Source: Pseudomonas guariconensis (GTDB taxonomy: Bacteria; Pseudomonadota; Gammaproteobacteria; Pseudomonadales; Pseudomonadaceae). From it: a stretch of DNA of 64,000 nucleotides. Shown one piece after another: positions 42,245 to 53,482 of this stretch. The position numbers were made by a program, and so were the translations under genes. Positions within the stretch are counted from its first letter, which is position 1. The number at the start of each line of letters is the position of its first letter. The stretch is from assembly GCF_900102675.1 (NCBI RefSeq), contig NZ_FMYX01000006.1, positions 1 through 64,000 on the forward strand. Direction: 5' to 3'. The notes under the pieces are model-generated. The model had not been told where the DNA came from. It did no database searches and saw nothing but the letters and a program-made list of their open reading frames with translations.

Positions 42245-44983
42245 ATGTTTGCGCCTTTGTTAAAAAAACTTTTTGGAAGCAAGAACGAGCGTGAAGTCAA
42301 ACGCATGCTCAAGACGGTGAACATCGTCAATGCCTTCGAAGAGAAGATGGTGGCCCTCTCCGACGAGCAGCTGCGGAGCAAGACCGCAGAGTTCAAGGAG
42401 CGCCTGGCCAAAGGCGAGACCCTCGACCAACTGCTGCCGGAAGCCTTCGCCGTGGCCCGCGAGGCCGGCAAGCGTGTCATGGGCATGCGTCACTTCGACG
42501 TGCAGCTGATCGGCGGTATGACCCTGCACGAAGGCATGATCGCAGAAATGCGTACCGGTGAAGGCAAGACCTTGGTCGGTACCCTGGCGGTCTATCTCAA
42601 CGCGCTGTCCGGCAAGGGCGTGCACGTGGTGACCGTCAACGACTACCTCGCCCGCCGCGATGCCAACTGGATGCGCCCGCTGTACGAGTTCCTCGGTCTG
42701 TCCGTGGGCATCGTGTCGGCTTTCCAGCCGCCGGAAGAAAAGCGCGCTGCCTACGCCGCGGACATCACCTACGGCACCAACAACGAATTCGGTTTCGATT
42801 ACCTGCGCGACAACATGGCGTTCAGCCTGGAAGAGAAGTTCCAGCGTGAGCTGAACTTCGCCGTGATCGACGAAGTCGACTCGATCCTCATCGACGAAGC
42901 CCGTACGCCGCTGATCATCTCCGGCCAGGCCGAGGACAGCTCCAAGCTGTACATCGAGATCAACCGCCTGATCCCGCGCCTGAAGCAGCACATCGAGGAA
43001 GTCGAAGGCCAGGTCACCCAGGAAGGCCACTTCACCATCGACGAAAAGAGCCGTCAGGTGGAGCTCAACGAAGCCGGTCACCAGTTCATCGAGGAGATGC
43101 TGACCCAGGCCGGCCTGCTGGCCGAGGGCGAGAGCCTCTACTCGGCGCACAACCTGGGCCTGCTGACCCACGTCTATGCCGGTCTGCGCGCCCACAAACT
43201 GTTCCATCGCAACGTCGAGTACATCGTCCAGGACGGCCAGGTCCTGCTGATCGACGAGCACACCGGTCGTACCATGCCGGGCCGCCGTCTCTCCGAAGGC
43301 CTGCACCAGGCCATCGAAGCGAAGGAAAACCTGAACATCCAGGCCGAGAGCCAGACCCTGGCTTCGACCACCTTCCAGAACTACTTCCGCCTCTACACCA
43401 AGCTGTCCGGTATGACCGGCACCGCTGACACCGAGGCCTTCGAGTTCGCCCAGATCTACAACCTCAACGTGATGGTCATTCCGCCGAACAAGCCGTTGGC
43501 GCGCAAGGACTTCAACGACCTGGTGTACCTGACTGCCGACGAGAAGTACGCGGCGATCATCGCCGACATCAAGGAAAGCATGAAGCAGGGACGTCCGGTG
43601 CTGGTCGGTACCGCCACCATCGAGACCTCCGAGCACATGTCCAACCTTCTGAAAAAAGAAGGTATCGACCATAAGGTGCTCAACGCCAAGTACCACGAAA
43701 AAGAAGCCGAGATCATCGCCCAGGCCGGTGCGCCAGGTGCGCTGACCATCGCCACCAACATGGCCGGCCGTGGTACCGACATTCTGCTGGGCGGCAACTG
43801 GGAGGCAGAAGTCGCCGCCCTTGAGAACCCGAGCGCCGAGCAGATCGCCCAGATCAAGGCCGACTGGCAGAAGCGTCATCAGCAGGTGATCGAGGCCGGT
43901 GGCCTGCACGTGATCGCGTCCGAGCGTCACGAGTCCCGCCGTATCGACAACCAGCTGCGTGGTCGTGCCGGTCGTCAGGGCGACCCAGGCTCGAGCCGCT
44001 TCTACCTGTCTCTTGAAGACAGTCTGATGCGTATCTTTGCCTCCGACCGCGTGAAGAACTTCATGAAGGCGCTGGGCATGCAGTCCGGCGAGGCCATCGA
44101 ACACCGCATGGTCACCAATGCCATCGAGAAGGCCCAGCGCAAGGTCGAGGGTCGCAACTTCGACATCCGCAAGCAGTTGCTCGAATACGACGATGTGGCC
44201 AACGAACAGCGCAAGGTGATCTACCACATGCGCAACAGCTTGCTGGCCGCCGAGAACATCGGTGACACCATCGCCGAGTTCCGCCAGGAAGTGCTCGATG
44301 CCACCATCAGCCAGCACATCCCGCCGCAATCGCTGCCTGAGCAGTGGGACGTGGCAGGCCTGGAGGCCGCGCTGGCCAGTGATTTCGCCATCAAGCTGCC
44401 GATCCAGCAGTGGCTCGACGAGGACGAGCGCCTCTACGAAGAGACCCTGCGCGAGAAGCTGCTCCACGAAATCACCACTGCCTATAACGAGAAGGAAGAC
44501 CAGGCTGGCATCGAGGCCCTGCGCACCTTCGAGAAGCAGATCCTGCTGCGCGTGCTGGACGATCTGTGGAAAGACCACCTGTCGACCATGGACCACCTGC
44601 GCCACGGTATCCACCTGCGCGGTTATGCGCAGAAGAACCCGAAGCAAGAGTACAAGCGCGAATCCTTCACCCTGTTCCAGGAACTGCTGGAGTCGATCAA
44701 GCGCGATACCATCCGCGTGCTTTCCCACGTCCAGGTTCGCCGCGAGGATCCGGCCGAAGAAGAGGCCCGTCTGCGCCGCGAAGCCGAGGAACTGGCTCAG
44801 CGCATGCAGTTCCAGCATGCTGCTGCCCCTGGCCTGGAAAGCGAGCAGCAGCTCGCCGAGGAAGGCGCCGAGGTGGCTGTGGCTGCCGCGCCGGTACGCA
44901 ACGAGCAGAAGCTGGGTCGCAACGAGCCGTGCTGGTGCGGTTCGGGCAAGAAGTTCAAGCACTGCCACGGCCAGATCGAGTGA
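42245..44983 (+). CDS. secA: Preprotein translocase ATPase SecA
   Basis: 912 residues from the ATG at 42245. Walker A MRTGEGKT (102-109), DEVD box with Asp209, the preprotein-binding domain, the second motor domain ([31 protein letters not shown], split by helices), and the C-terminal zinc motif [13 protein letters not shown] for SecB and phospholipid binding. Drives post-translational export through SecYEG. No secM-like gene precedes it; the upstream spacer holds hairpins instead. Confidence 0.98.
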   Translation: MFAPLLKKLFGSKNEREVKRMLKTVNIVNAFEEKMVALSDEQLRSKTAEFKERLAKGETLDQLLPEAFAVAREAGKRVMGMRHFDVQLIGGMTLHEGMIAEMRTGEGKTLVGTLAVYLNALSGKGVHVVTVNDYLARRDANWMRPLYEFLGLSVGIVSAFQPPEEKRAAYAADITYGTNNEFGFDYLRDNMAFSLEEKFQRELNFAVIDEVDSILIDEARTPLIISGQAEDSSKLYIEINRLIPRLKQHIEEVEGQVTQEGHFTIDEKSRQVELNEAGHQFIEEMLTQAGLLAEGESLYSAHNLGLLTHVYAGLRAHKLFHRNVEYIVQDGQVLLIDEHTGRTMPGRRLSEGLHQAIEAKENLNIQAESQTLASTTFQNYFRLYTKLSGMTGTADTEAFEFAQIYNLNVMVIPPNKPLARKDFNDLVYLTADEKYAAIIADIKESMKQGRPVLVGTATIETSEHMSNLLKKEGIDHKVLNAKYHEKEAEIIAQAGAPGALTIATNMAGRGTDILLGGNWEAEVAALENPSAEQIAQIKADWQKRHQQVIEAGGLHVIASERHESRRIDNQLRGRAGRQGDPGSSRFYLSLEDSLMRIFASDRVKNFMKALGMQSGEAIEHRMVTNAIEKAQRKVEGRNFDIRKQLLEYDDVANEQRKVIYHMRNSLLAAENIGDTIAEFRQEVLDATISQHIPPQSLPEQWDVAGLEAALASDFAIKLPIQQWLDEDERLYEETLREKLLHEITTAYNEKEDQAGIEALRTFEKQILLRVLDDLWKDHLSTMDHLRHGIHLRGYAQKNPKQEYKRESFTLFQELLESIKRDTIRVLSHVQVRREDPAEEEARLRREAEELAQRMQFQHAAAPGLESEQQLAEEGAEVAVAAAPVRNEQKLGRNEPCWCGSGKKFKHCHGQIE

Positions 44984-45033
44984 TCGGATAGCCCTGGCGC
45001 TGACTGTTGATTAGGGCTGCTTTGCAGCCCACC

Positions 45034-45110
45034 GCGACACAAGGCCGCTACCACAGGTGCAGCGCGTGACTCCAAAACGCTGCAACCTTGTGATAGCGGC
45101 CTTGTGTCGC
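45034..45110. repeat. Long inverted repeat (REP/BIME-like) between secA and argJ
   Basis: GCGACACAAGGCCGCTA (45034 onward) is repeated inverted, ending at 45110, and the match continues inward to GCAGCG / CGCTGC with two small differences, about 31 bp per arm. A separate perfect hairpin GGGCTGC/GCAGCCC lies at 45013-45029. The arms differ from the GCGGGTTTACCCGC-type REPs elsewhere in the window. Confidence 0.8.
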
Positions 45111-45212
45111 AAAAGGGCCGCATAGCGGTCCCGCTCTTCCATCCGCGCGTTGGCCGCTATTAAGATCGTGCGGCATCGCCACATCCCCTTTGGTTTCTCT
45201 AGGAGCGCTTAC

Positions 45213-46430
45213 ATGGCTGTTGGTCTTGGTCCTTTGCCCACCCTGCACCCGGTTCCCGGTTTCGAACTCGGCATCGCCTCGGCGGGTATCAAGCGCCCTG
45301 GGCGCAAGGACGTGGTGGTGATGCGTTGCGCCGAAGGGTCCAGCGTCGCCGGTGTGTTTACCCTCAACGCCTTCTGCGCAGCGCCTGTGATCCTGTCCAA
45401 GCAGCGCGTGCAGGGCACCGTGCGCTACCTGCTGACCAACACTGGCAACGCCAACGCAGGTACCGGCGCACCGGGCCTGGCCGCTGCCGAGCGCACCTGT
45501 GCCAAGCTGGCGGAACTGGCGGGCGTGGAGGCCAGCGCTGTGCTGCCGTTTTCCACTGGCGTGATCGGCGAGCCGCTGCCGGTCGAGAAGATCGAGGGCG
45601 CGCTGCAAGCTGCCCTGGATGACCTGTCGGAAAACAACTGGGCCGAGGCCGCCACCGGCATCATGACCACCGACACCCTGCCCAAGGGGGCCAGCCGCCA
45701 GTTCCAGCACGACGGCGTGACTGTCACCGTGACCGGCATCAGCAAGGGCGCCGGGATGATCCGTCCGAACATGGCCACCATGCTCGGCTACATCGCCACC
45801 GATGCCAAGGTGGCTCCTGCGGTGCTCAAGGACCTTCTGCTCGATGGCGCCAACAAGTCGTTCAACCGCATCACCATCGACGGCGATACCTCGACCAACG
45901 ACTGCTGCATGTTGATCGCGACCGGCAAGGCCGATCTGCCGGAAGTCACCCAGGCCAGCGGTGCGCTGTTCGAGGCCCTGAAAAAGGCTGTCTTCGAGGT
46001 GTGCATGGAAGTTGCCCAGGCCATCGTTCGCGACGGTGAAGGCGCGACCAAGTTCGTTACCGTTCAGGTCAACGGTGGTGGCAATCACCAGGAGTGCCTG
46101 GACGTCGGCTACGCCGTAGCCCACTCGCCGCTGATCAAGACCGCGCTGTTCGCCTCCGACCCCAACTGGGGCCGCATCCTCGCCGCCGTCGGCCGTGCCG
46201 GCGTGCCCGCGCTGGATGTCAGCCTGATCGACGTGTTCCTCGATGATGTGTGCATCGCCAGCAAGGGCGGCCGCAGCCCGAGCTACACCGAGGATCAGGG
46301 CGCCAAGGTGATGGCCCAGGAAGAAATCACCATTCGCATCGAGCTTGGTCGTGGCCAATGCAGCGAAACCATCTGGACGACCGACCTGTCCCACGAATAT
46401 GTGAAGATCAACGCCGAATACCGCACCTGA
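45213..46430 (+). CDS. argJ: Ornithine/glutamate acetyltransferase ArgJ
   Basis: 405 residues from the ATG at 45213 (AGGAGC upstream). Catalyses both the first and fifth steps of cyclic arginine synthesis (N-acetylglutamate synthesis and acetylornithine recycling). The self-cleavage site is visible in PNMATMLGY: cleavage before Thr189 makes alpha and beta chains, and Thr189 becomes the nucleophile. Length is normal. Confidence 0.97.
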   Translation: MAVGLGPLPTLHPVPGFELGIASAGIKRPGRKDVVVMRCAEGSSVAGVFTLNAFCAAPVILSKQRVQGTVRYLLTNTGNANAGTGAPGLAAAERTCAKLAELAGVEASAVLPFSTGVIGEPLPVEKIEGALQAALDDLSENNWAEAATGIMTTDTLPKGASRQFQHDGVTVTVTGISKGAGMIRPNMATMLGYIATDAKVAPAVLKDLLLDGANKSFNRITIDGDTSTNDCCMLIATGKADLPEVTQASGALFEALKKAVFEVCMEVAQAIVRDGEGATKFVTVQVNGGGNHQECLDVGYAVAHSPLIKTALFASDPNWGRILAAVGRAGVPALDVSLIDVFLDDVCIASKGGRSPSYTEDQGAKVMAQEEITIRIELGRGQCSETIWTTDLSHEYVKINAEYRT

Positions 46431-46436
46431 TGGCCT

Positions 46437-46502
46437 CTTCGCGGGTAAATCCGCTCCCATGCAGCATATGCAAACGTTGTGGGAGCGGGTTCGCCCGCGA
46501 AG
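46437..46502. repeat. Pair of facing REP elements after argJ
   Basis: CTTCGCGGGTAAATCCGCTC and its inverted partner GTGGGAGCGGGTTCGCCCGC are separated by about 17 bases, the BIME layout of P. putida. It starts right behind the argJ stop and ends before the GST gene. Confidence 0.88.
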
Positions 46503-46547
46503 CGCTGCACAGCAGTCCCTAGTATTCTGATCCAATGGAGCCGAACC

Positions 46548-47180
46548 ATGAGCTATCACCTGATCATCGGCGACAAGCTGTACTCATCCTGGTCGCTACG
46601 CGGTGCCCTGGCCCTTGAGCTGGCTGGCGTGCCGTATGAAGAGACGCTGATCACCCTGAACCAGCCCGATACCCGCAAACGTATCCTCGAATTCTCCGCT
46701 ACCGGCAAGGTGCCGCTGCTCAAGACCGAGCACGGCGTCATCGCCGACTCCTTGGCCATTGCCGAATACCTTGCCGAACGTCATCCCGAGGCCCAACTGT
46801 GGCCGGCGGACATCGCTGCCCGTGCCCAGGCGCGTTCAGCGTGTGCGCAGATGCACAGTGGTTTCATGGCGCTGCGCAGCACGATGCCGTTCGATCTGTC
46901 TCGCGATGAAGCGTTGGTGAACATGCCGCTGGACGTGCAAGTCGATATCGACCGAATCGTTGCCCTGTGGTCTGAGTGCCGACTGGCGGCCAAGGAGACT
47001 GGGCCGTTCCTGTTCGGCAAGCCGAGCCTGGCCGATGCGTTCTTCGCGCCGGTGGCGGTGCGTCTGCGCACCTACCGCGTCGAAGTTCCGGCCGAAGCGG
47101 CCGCTTACATTGAAACCATTTATCAATGGCCGGCCTTCCAGGCCTGGCAGAAGGCAGGTCTGGCGGAGCGAGAAGGGTGA
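46548..47180 (+). CDS. Glutathione S-transferase family protein
   Basis: 210 residues from the ATG at 46548 (TGGAG upstream); the frame runs open into the REP pair but has no start signal there. N-terminal thioredoxin-like domain (KLYSSWSLRGALALELAGVPY, then GKVPLLKTEHGVIADSLAIAEYL with the glutathione-binding D-S), helical C-terminal domain (PFLFGKPSLADAFFAPV). The Ser-rich start suggests a serine-type active site. Substrate unknown. The stop overlaps the next start (GTGA). Confidence 0.88.
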   Translation: MSYHLIIGDKLYSSWSLRGALALELAGVPYEETLITLNQPDTRKRILEFSATGKVPLLKTEHGVIADSLAIAEYLAERHPEAQLWPADIAARAQARSACAQMHSGFMALRSTMPFDLSRDEALVNMPLDVQVDIDRIVALWSECRLAAKETGPFLFGKPSLADAFFAPVAVRLRTYRVEVPAEAAAYIETIYQWPAFQAWQKAGLAEREG

Positions 47181-48121
47181 AACGGATTCATGTTGTTGCG
47201 GCGGTCATTCGTGGCGCAGACGGGCGCATCCTGATTGCCCGACGCGCCGATACCCAGCACCAGGGCGGCCTGTGGGAGTTCCCTGGCGGCAAGGTGGAAG
47301 AGGGTGAGGCCGTCGAGATGGCGCTGGCGCGTGAGTTGCGCGAAGAGCTGGGTATCGAGGTGACGGGCTCGCGACCACTTATCAAGGTCAGCCACGACTA
47401 CCCGGACAAACAGGTGCTGCTGGATGTCCGTGAGGTGGACGCCTTCACCGGCGAACCCCATGGCGCCGAGGGCCAGCCCCTGGCTTGGGTAGCGCCACGG
47501 GACTTGGGGCACTACGAGTTCCCTGAGGCCAACAAGCCGATCGTTGCTGCCGCGCGACTGCCGGACCAGTACTTGATCACCCCCGATGGCCTGGAGGCGC
47601 CCGAATTGCTGCGCGGCATCCAGAAGGCCATCGCAGGCGGCATCCGTCTGATCCAGCTGCGTGCGCCGGACATGTACGATCCCAAATACCGTGATGTGGC
47701 AGTGGATGCGGTCGGGCTGTGTGCCGGCAAGGCCCAGCTGATGCTCAAGGGACCGCTGGAATGGCTGGGCGACTTCCCGTCGGCGGGTTGGCACCTGACG
47801 TCCGCACAACTGCGCAAGTACGCCGCCAATGGGCGACCGTTCCCGAAGACGCGCTGGTTGGCGGCTTCGTGCCACAACGCTGAAGAGCTGGCCTTGGCCG
47901 AGCAGATGGGAGTGGATTTCGTCACCTTGTCGCCTGTGCAGGCGACCCAGACTCATCCAGAGGCTACCCCGTTGGGTTGGGAGGAGGCTGGGCGGTTGAT
48001 CCAGGGGATCAATCATCCGGTGTTCCTGCTGGGAGGGGTTGGCGCCGGGGAGCGTGAGCGTGCCTGGGAAGCTGGTGCCCAGGGCGTGGCAGGTATCCGG
48101 GCGTTCTGGCCGCAGTCCTGA
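47177..48121 (+). CDS. Nudix hydrolase fused to a thiamine-phosphate-synthase-like domain
   Basis: 314 residues, GTG start overlapping the GST stop. Residues about 1-130: MutT-type Nudix domain with the Nudix box GGKVEEGEAVEMALARELRE and EELG, so 8-oxo-dGTP clearance is likely. Residues about 135-314: TIM barrel like ThiE/TenI (GGIRLIQLRAPD, GWHLTSAQL, FVTLSPVQATQTHP, HPVFLLGGV). The ThiE LREK motif is LRAP here, losing the Lys, so synthase activity is doubtful. This fusion is known in pseudomonads. Confidence 0.88.
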   Translation: MKRIHVVAAVIRGADGRILIARRADTQHQGGLWEFPGGKVEEGEAVEMALARELREELGIEVTGSRPLIKVSHDYPDKQVLLDVREVDAFTGEPHGAEGQPLAWVAPRDLGHYEFPEANKPIVAAARLPDQYLITPDGLEAPELLRGIQKAIAGGIRLIQLRAPDMYDPKYRDVAVDAVGLCAGKAQLMLKGPLEWLGDFPSAGWHLTSAQLRKYAANGRPFPKTRWLAASCHNAEELALAEQMGVDFVTLSPVQATQTHPEATPLGWEEAGRLIQGINHPVFLLGGVGAGERERAWEAGAQGVAGIRAFWPQS

Positions 48122-48133
48122 TCTCGGTCATTG

Positions 48134-48190
48134 GCCGGTAAACCCGCTCGTACAAGGTCAACACCTTCCCTGTATGAGCGGGTTTAGCTG
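48134..48190. repeat. Pair of facing REP-like elements after the Nudix gene
   Basis: CCGGTAAACCCGCTCGTACA and TGTATGAGCGGGTTTAGCTG are inverted copies separated by 17 bases. They lie between two convergent genes and may act as a terminator for both. Confidence 0.82.
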
Positions 48191-48195
48191 CGATA

Positions 48196-48762
48196 TCAGG
48201 CCTGCGGTTTGGCCGCAGCCTGCCACAGCACCTCTGCGACCCCTTGGCGACGCCCGATGATCCGCGCTGCGACGAACAACAGATCGGACAGCCGGTTGAT
48301 GTACGCCAAGCCCACCCCATCCAGCGGCTCGATGGCATTCAACTGCTGGCACCGACGCTCTGCGCTGCGCGCCTGGCTTCGACACACGTGGGCCTGGGCC
48401 ACCAGCGCCGAACCACTGGGCAGGATGAAGTTCTTCAGGGGGCCGAGCTCCTCGTTCCAGCGATCGATGGCCGCTTCCAGCCGCTCTACTTCGACTTGGT
48501 CCAAGGCTTGATAGCTGGGCATCGCCAATTCGCCGCCCAGGTCGAACAGCCGGTGCTGACAAGGCGCCAGAATCTCGATCAACTCCTCCAGCCCTTCGCT
48601 CTGCAGCCCGGCGAGCAGCACGCCCAGTTGACTGTTGAGGCTGTCCACCTCGCCGATCGCCTCGATCCGCGGATGATCCTTGGGTACCCGGCGACCGTCG
48701 CCAAGGCCTGTTTCGCCCTTGTCGCCGGTGCGGGTGTAGATCTTCGACAGCCGATAGCCCAT
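48196..48762 (-). CDS. PduO-type ATP:cob(I)alamin adenosyltransferase
   Basis: 188 residues. KIYTRTGDKGETGLGDGRRVPK is the N-terminal ATP site and RSQARSAERRCQQL with INRLSDLLFVAARI is the PduO core. Converts cob(I)alamin to adenosylcobalamin. It lies one base after the histidine kinase gene, so it is co-transcribed with it. No B12-dependent enzyme or B12 riboswitch is in the window. Confidence 0.92.
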   Translation of the reverse strand: MGYRLSKIYTRTGDKGETGLGDGRRVPKDHPRIEAIGEVDSLNSQLGVLLAGLQSEGLEELIEILAPCQHRLFDLGGELAMPSYQALDQVEVERLEAAIDRWNEELGPLKNFILPSGSALVAQAHVCRSQARSAERRCQQLNAIEPLDGVGLAYINRLSDLLFVAARIIGRRQGVAEVLWQAAAKPQA

Positions 48763-48763
48763 G

Positions 48764-50794
48764 TCATGCCTCCGAGTTGGCCGACGCCATCGGTGCCGGC
48801 TGACCTAGGGGCAGGCGCAGGGTGAAACAGGTGCCCTGGCCGGGTGCGGAGTGAACCTCCATCTGCCCCTTGTGGTTGTTGGTGATGATGAAGTACGAAA
48901 CCGACAGGCCAAGCCCTGTGCCCTGGCCGATCTCCTTGGTGGTGAAGAATGGTTCGAAGGTGCGTTTGCGCACCGACTCCGGCATCCCGACGCCGTTGTC
49001 TTCGACCTGGATTTCCGCCCAAGGCGGGTTGAGCCGGGTACGCAGGACGATACGCCCAGGTTCGGCTGGTTGTGGCCGTTGATGGATGGCCTGGGCTGCA
49101 TTCTTGAGCAGGTTCAGCAGCACTTGCTCCAGCTCGTTGGCGGTGCAGGGCACCGGCCCCAATGCGGGGTCGAACTGGCGCACGATGTTTTGCCCTTTGA
49201 AGTCGAAACCGACCGTCAGGTCGAAGTCGTTGCCCGCGATTTCCACCGCCTGGTCGATCAGGGCCGGCAAGTCGCAGGGCACCAGTTGTCGGTTGCTGCG
49301 GCGGCTGAAGCTGAGCATGTGGGTAACGATTTTCGCCGCCCGTGCACCGGCCTGCTGGATGCCGTCGAGCAACTGCGGTACGTCGCGGCTTTCGAGGTAG
49401 CGGTTGACGGTCGCCAGGTCGATGTCCAGCTCCGCGGCCTGCTCCTGGTTGCGTGGCAGTTCAGGCGATAGCCGTCGGCGAATGTTCTGTACGTTGTGCA
49501 GGATGGCCCCGAGCGGGTTGTTGATCTCATGGGCCATGCCGGCGGCCAGCCCCCCCACCGACAGCATTTTTTCCGATTGCACCATCATCTCTTCGAGCGA
49601 CAGACGCTGGGTGATGTCGTCGATTCGAATCACCACCCCCCGGCCTCCGCCGCCGGTCAAGGGGTAGAAGGTCAGGGCATAGTGGCGCAGGTCCTCGCCC
49701 TTGGGCCAGGTGACCCGTTCGATTTTCGCCACCCGGTGTTTCTCGACGCTTTCCTTGAGCTGCGGGAGGAACGGCTTGAGCGGTTCGAAGGCAATGAAGA
49801 TCGGCTGGTTCAACGCCTCATCCAGGGGCGTGCCCGAGAGCACGGTCGCTTCGTGGTTCCATTGGGTCACGTAGAGCTGCTCGTCCAGGGCGATCAGGGC
49901 CGAGGGCATGGAGTCGATGATGCTGTTGAGGTAGTTCTGGAAGCCTGTGAGTTTTTTCTCGATCTTGCTGCGCACCTGGACTTCCAGCTCCAGCTTGCGG
50001 TTGGTATGGCGGGTTTCCTCGGCCAACCCCTGGGCTTGGTCATAGGCCATCTGGAACTCGTCACGCGTGCGCTTGAGCTGCTGCTCGCGCGCCTCGATGC
50101 GCGAGAGCATGGTATTGAACGCCTCGGCCAGGCTGCCGATCTCGTCGTCGTTGCCACGCTGGGCGCGCAAGGCGTAGCTCTCCTCGCGGGTGACCTGACG
50201 GCTAAGCTCCTCCAGCTGGTTGATCGGTTGGGTGATGAGGCGCTTGATTTGCCGGGCAATGACCATCCACAGCAGGATGCTGAACACCAGGATCGCCAGG
50301 CTGGCGGTCAGAGTGCCGGTGTAGAAGGCCACGGGCAATTCGCTGCTGGCCACCAGCAGCAGGTGCGCTGGCGGGCCGCCGTCGCGAGGCAGGCGGATCA
50401 GCTGGGTGCTGCGAAACTCCATCAGGCGCCAGCCATCGATGTTGCGAAAGCGTTTGGGCAGCGCCAGCGGCTCGCCGTGTTGCAGTTGGGCCAGCATGCG
50501 TCCGTCACTGCCGTACAAGGCCGCCGCACGCAACGGGGTGTAGCTGTCGAGCTCCTTGAGCAGTGCCGTGGCCGTTTGCGGTGAGTCGCCGGCGCGGGCC
50601 GACAGCTGAGGGTTGGACACCAGCCGGCCGATGGTCTGCAGGGCTTGGGGCGCCATGCTTTCCTGGGTGATCCAGTAGGCGGCGCTGATGAACGTGAGGT
50701 TGGCCACCAGCAGGATGGTGACCAGCAGTACCAGCAGGGCCGCCAGCAGTTTCTGCCCGACCGGGAGATTTTCCAGGCGTTGGCGCAAGGTCAT
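48764..50794 (-). CDS. Membrane sensor histidine kinase (HAMP-PAS-HisKA-HATPase), no partner nearby
   Basis: 676 residues. Two membrane helices (about 17-37 and 160-182) enclose a periplasmic sensor of about 120 residues. Then HAMP, a coiled linker (about 225-285), a PAS domain (YLNSIIDSMPSALIALDEQ), the phospho-acceptor H-box GMAHEINNPLGAIL, and ATPase boxes (NLLKNAAQAI, VEDNGVGMPE, GTGLGLSVSYFII). HEINNPL marks it as a NtrB/DctB-like kinase. No receiver gene is adjacent. The operon order panE-kinase-pduO recalls P. aeruginosa PA4398 (linked to swarming), which is a recollection and not tested here. Confidence 0.9.
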   Translation of the reverse strand: MTLRQRLENLPVGQKLLAALLVLLVTILLVANLTFISAAYWITQESMAPQALQTIGRLVSNPQLSARAGDSPQTATALLKELDSYTPLRAAALYGSDGRMLAQLQHGEPLALPKRFRNIDGWRLMEFRSTQLIRLPRDGGPPAHLLLVASSELPVAFYTGTLTASLAILVFSILLWMVIARQIKRLITQPINQLEELSRQVTREESYALRAQRGNDDEIGSLAEAFNTMLSRIEAREQQLKRTRDEFQMAYDQAQGLAEETRHTNRKLELEVQVRSKIEKKLTGFQNYLNSIIDSMPSALIALDEQLYVTQWNHEATVLSGTPLDEALNQPIFIAFEPLKPFLPQLKESVEKHRVAKIERVTWPKGEDLRHYALTFYPLTGGGGRGVVIRIDDITQRLSLEEMMVQSEKMLSVGGLAAGMAHEINNPLGAILHNVQNIRRRLSPELPRNQEQAAELDIDLATVNRYLESRDVPQLLDGIQQAGARAAKIVTHMLSFSRRSNRQLVPCDLPALIDQAVEIAGNDFDLTVGFDFKGQNIVRQFDPALGPVPCTANELEQVLLNLLKNAAQAIHQRPQPAEPGRIVLRTRLNPPWAEIQVEDNGVGMPESVRKRTFEPFFTTKEIGQGTGLGLSVSYFIITNNHKGQMEVHSAPGQGTCFTLRLPLGQPAPMASANSEA

Positions 50795-50833
50795 GGGCGA
50801 GGGTGCGTCCTCTGTGCGGTTGAAGGGCCAGCG

Positions 50834-51793
<960 letters not shown>

Positions 51794-51848
51794 TCAAACC
51801 TGGCGCGCTCCATCCGACCGAGCGCGCTTTTATTTTTGGAGAACAACC

Positions 51849-52334
51849 ATGCCTTCGTTCGACGTGGTATCGGAACTGGACAAGCACGAAGTCACCAACG
51901 CCGTGGACAACGCGGTGAAGGAACTGGACCGTCGCTACGACCTCAAGGGCAAGGGCAGCTTCGAGTTCAAGGACAAGGAGCAGACCGTGCTTCTGACCGC
52001 CGAGGCGGAATTCCAGCTCGAGGCGATGATCGAGATCCTTCGCCTGGCACTGGTCAAGCGCAAGATCGACGTCAAGTGCCTGGAAGTCAAGGACGCCTAC
52101 CCTTCGGGTAAGGAAATGAAGCAGGAAGCCAAGTTCCGCGAGGGCATCGACAAGGATCTGGCCAAGAAGATCGTTGCCACCATCAAGGACGGCAAGCTGA
52201 AGGTCCAGGCCGCCATCCAGGGCGAGCAGGTGCGCGTCACCGGGAAAAAGCGTGACGACCTGCAGGAAGCCATCGCCCTGCTGCGCACCAAGGAGTTCGA
52301 CATGCCGCTGCAGTTCAACAACTTCCGCGACTGA
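51849..52334 (+). CDS. yajQ: YajQ family nucleotide-binding protein
   Basis: 161 residues from the ATG at 51849 (TTTGGAG upstream). [21 protein letters not shown] and the C-terminal [18 protein letters not shown] are diagnostic. Two ferredoxin-like domains. YajQ members bind nucleotides, with c-di-GMP reported in Xanthomonas and Pseudomonas. Role here unknown; monocistronic with its own terminator. Confidence 0.95.
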   Translation: MPSFDVVSELDKHEVTNAVDNAVKELDRRYDLKGKGSFEFKDKEQTVLLTAEAEFQLEAMIEILRLALVKRKIDVKCLEVKDAYPSGKEMKQEAKFREGIDKDLAKKIVATIKDGKLKVQAAIQGEQVRVTGKKRDDLQEAIALLRTKEFDMPLQFNNFRD

Positions 52335-52383
52335 TCAGGTATCGCAGGAACCTTGATGGCGTATTGATGTCCATGAGGCCCTG

Positions 52384-52413
52384 AGGCCGCGGAATTTCCG
52401 CGGCCTGTTTTTT
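52384..52413 (+). terminator. Terminator of yajQ
   Basis: AGGCCGCGGAA and TTCCGCGGCCT are a perfect 11-bp stem with no spare loop bases, so the innermost pairs must open; GTTTTTT follows. Confidence 0.9.
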
Positions 52414-52446
52414 CGTGTATGTGTCATCCGGCATCAGGAGATGAAT

Positions 52447-53289
52447 ATGGATTTGAACGCTGAAGTCGATCAGCTGGTCCGCCAATCGCAGACCTGGATC
52501 CCTTTGATCATGGAATACGGCAGCCGTGTGGCGCTCGCGCTGGTGACCCTGGCCATTGGTTGGTGGGTCACCAACAAGCTCAGCGCTCGCTTGGGCAAGC
52601 TGGTTGGGATGCGCAACCCTGATCCGGCGCTGCAAAGCTTCATCAGTACCATCGCCAATATCGTGCTGAAGATTCTGCTGGCGATCAGTGTGGCTTCGAT
52701 GATCGGCATCGAGACCACCTCGTTCGTGGCGGCCATCGGTGGTTCTGCCCTGGCCATCGGCCTGGCCCTGCAGGGTAGTCTGGCGAACTTCGCGGGCGGC
52801 GTGCTGATCTTGCTGTTCCGCCCGTTCCGTATCGGCGACTGGATCGAAGCCCAGGGCGTGAGCGGCACCGTCGACAGTATCCAGATCTTCCACACCGTGC
52901 TGCGCACCGGTGACAACAAGACCGTGATCATGCCCAACGGCAGCTTGTCCAACGGTATCGTCACCAACTTCAACCGCCAGCCCACCCGCAAGGTCGTGTT
53001 CGATGTGGGCGTCGATTATGACGCCGACCTGCAGAAAGCCCGCAATGTCCTGCTGGACCTGGCCAAGGATCCACGGGTCCTGCAGGATCCCGCCCCGCAG
53101 GCGGTGATCTCCACCTTGGGCGACAGTGCGATCACCGTGTCCCTGCGTGTGTGGGTCAAGACCGCCGATTACTGGGACGTGATGTTCATGCTCAACGAGC
53201 ATGCTCGCGATCGCCTCAAGGCCGAAGGTATCGACATTCCCTTCCCGCAGCGGGTCATCCGCGTGGTGCAGGAGCCGGCTGTGCAGTAA
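52447..53289 (+). CDS. mscS: Small-conductance mechanosensitive channel MscS
   Basis: 280 residues from the ATG at 52447, six bases after CAGGAG; the ATG at 52441 touches that site directly and is unlikely. Three membrane helices, with the pore helix GGSALAIGLALQGSLANFAGG (split) rich in Gly and Ala, then the beta domain (FRIGDWIEAQGVSGTVDSI) and alpha/beta cage. Opens on hypo-osmotic shock. Length matches E. coli MscS (286). Confidence 0.95.
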   Translation: MDLNAEVDQLVRQSQTWIPLIMEYGSRVALALVTLAIGWWVTNKLSARLGKLVGMRNPDPALQSFISTIANIVLKILLAISVASMIGIETTSFVAAIGGSALAIGLALQGSLANFAGGVLILLFRPFRIGDWIEAQGVSGTVDSIQIFHTVLRTGDNKTVIMPNGSLSNGIVTNFNRQPTRKVVFDVGVDYDADLQKARNVLLDLAKDPRVLQDPAPQAVISTLGDSAITVSLRVWVKTADYWDVMFMLNEHARDRLKAEGIDIPFPQRVIRVVQEPAVQ

Positions 53290-53310
53290 GCTGCACCGCA
53301 CGACGTACTG

Positions 53311-53391
53311 TCGCGGGGCAAGCCCGCTCCTACCGATGCAGCGCAAGTGGTCAGCGCGCATACGATCGGTGGAGTGGGGCTTGCCCCGCGA
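53311..53391. repeat. Inverted repeat pair between mscS and the MdfA-like gene
   Basis: TCGCGGGGCAAGCCCGCTCC (53311 onward) faces GTGGAGTGGGGCTTGCCCCG (to 53391). Arms are about 27 bp with about 27 bases between. A GGGGCAAGCCC-type REP variant, different from the GCGGGTTTACCCGC type. Confidence 0.85.
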
Positions 53392-53482
53392 TGCGTTTTC
53401 TCTCCATTACACTTGTTCACAGCCTGATCCTGTCATTTCTGGCATATAGGCTGATCCCTCCTGTTTCCAGCTGTTTTTCATC

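Noticed and set aside
42027..42263. 78-codon frame upstream of secA, considered as a SecM-like arrest peptide
   Set aside because: No signal sequence, no SecM-type arrest motif, and it overlaps the secA start; the GGPPPKR stretch alone is not enough.
42260..44968. 902-codon open frame antisense to secA
   Set aside because: Typical high-GC shadow frame opposite a strongly codon-biased gene; no recognisable domain, and secA is certain.
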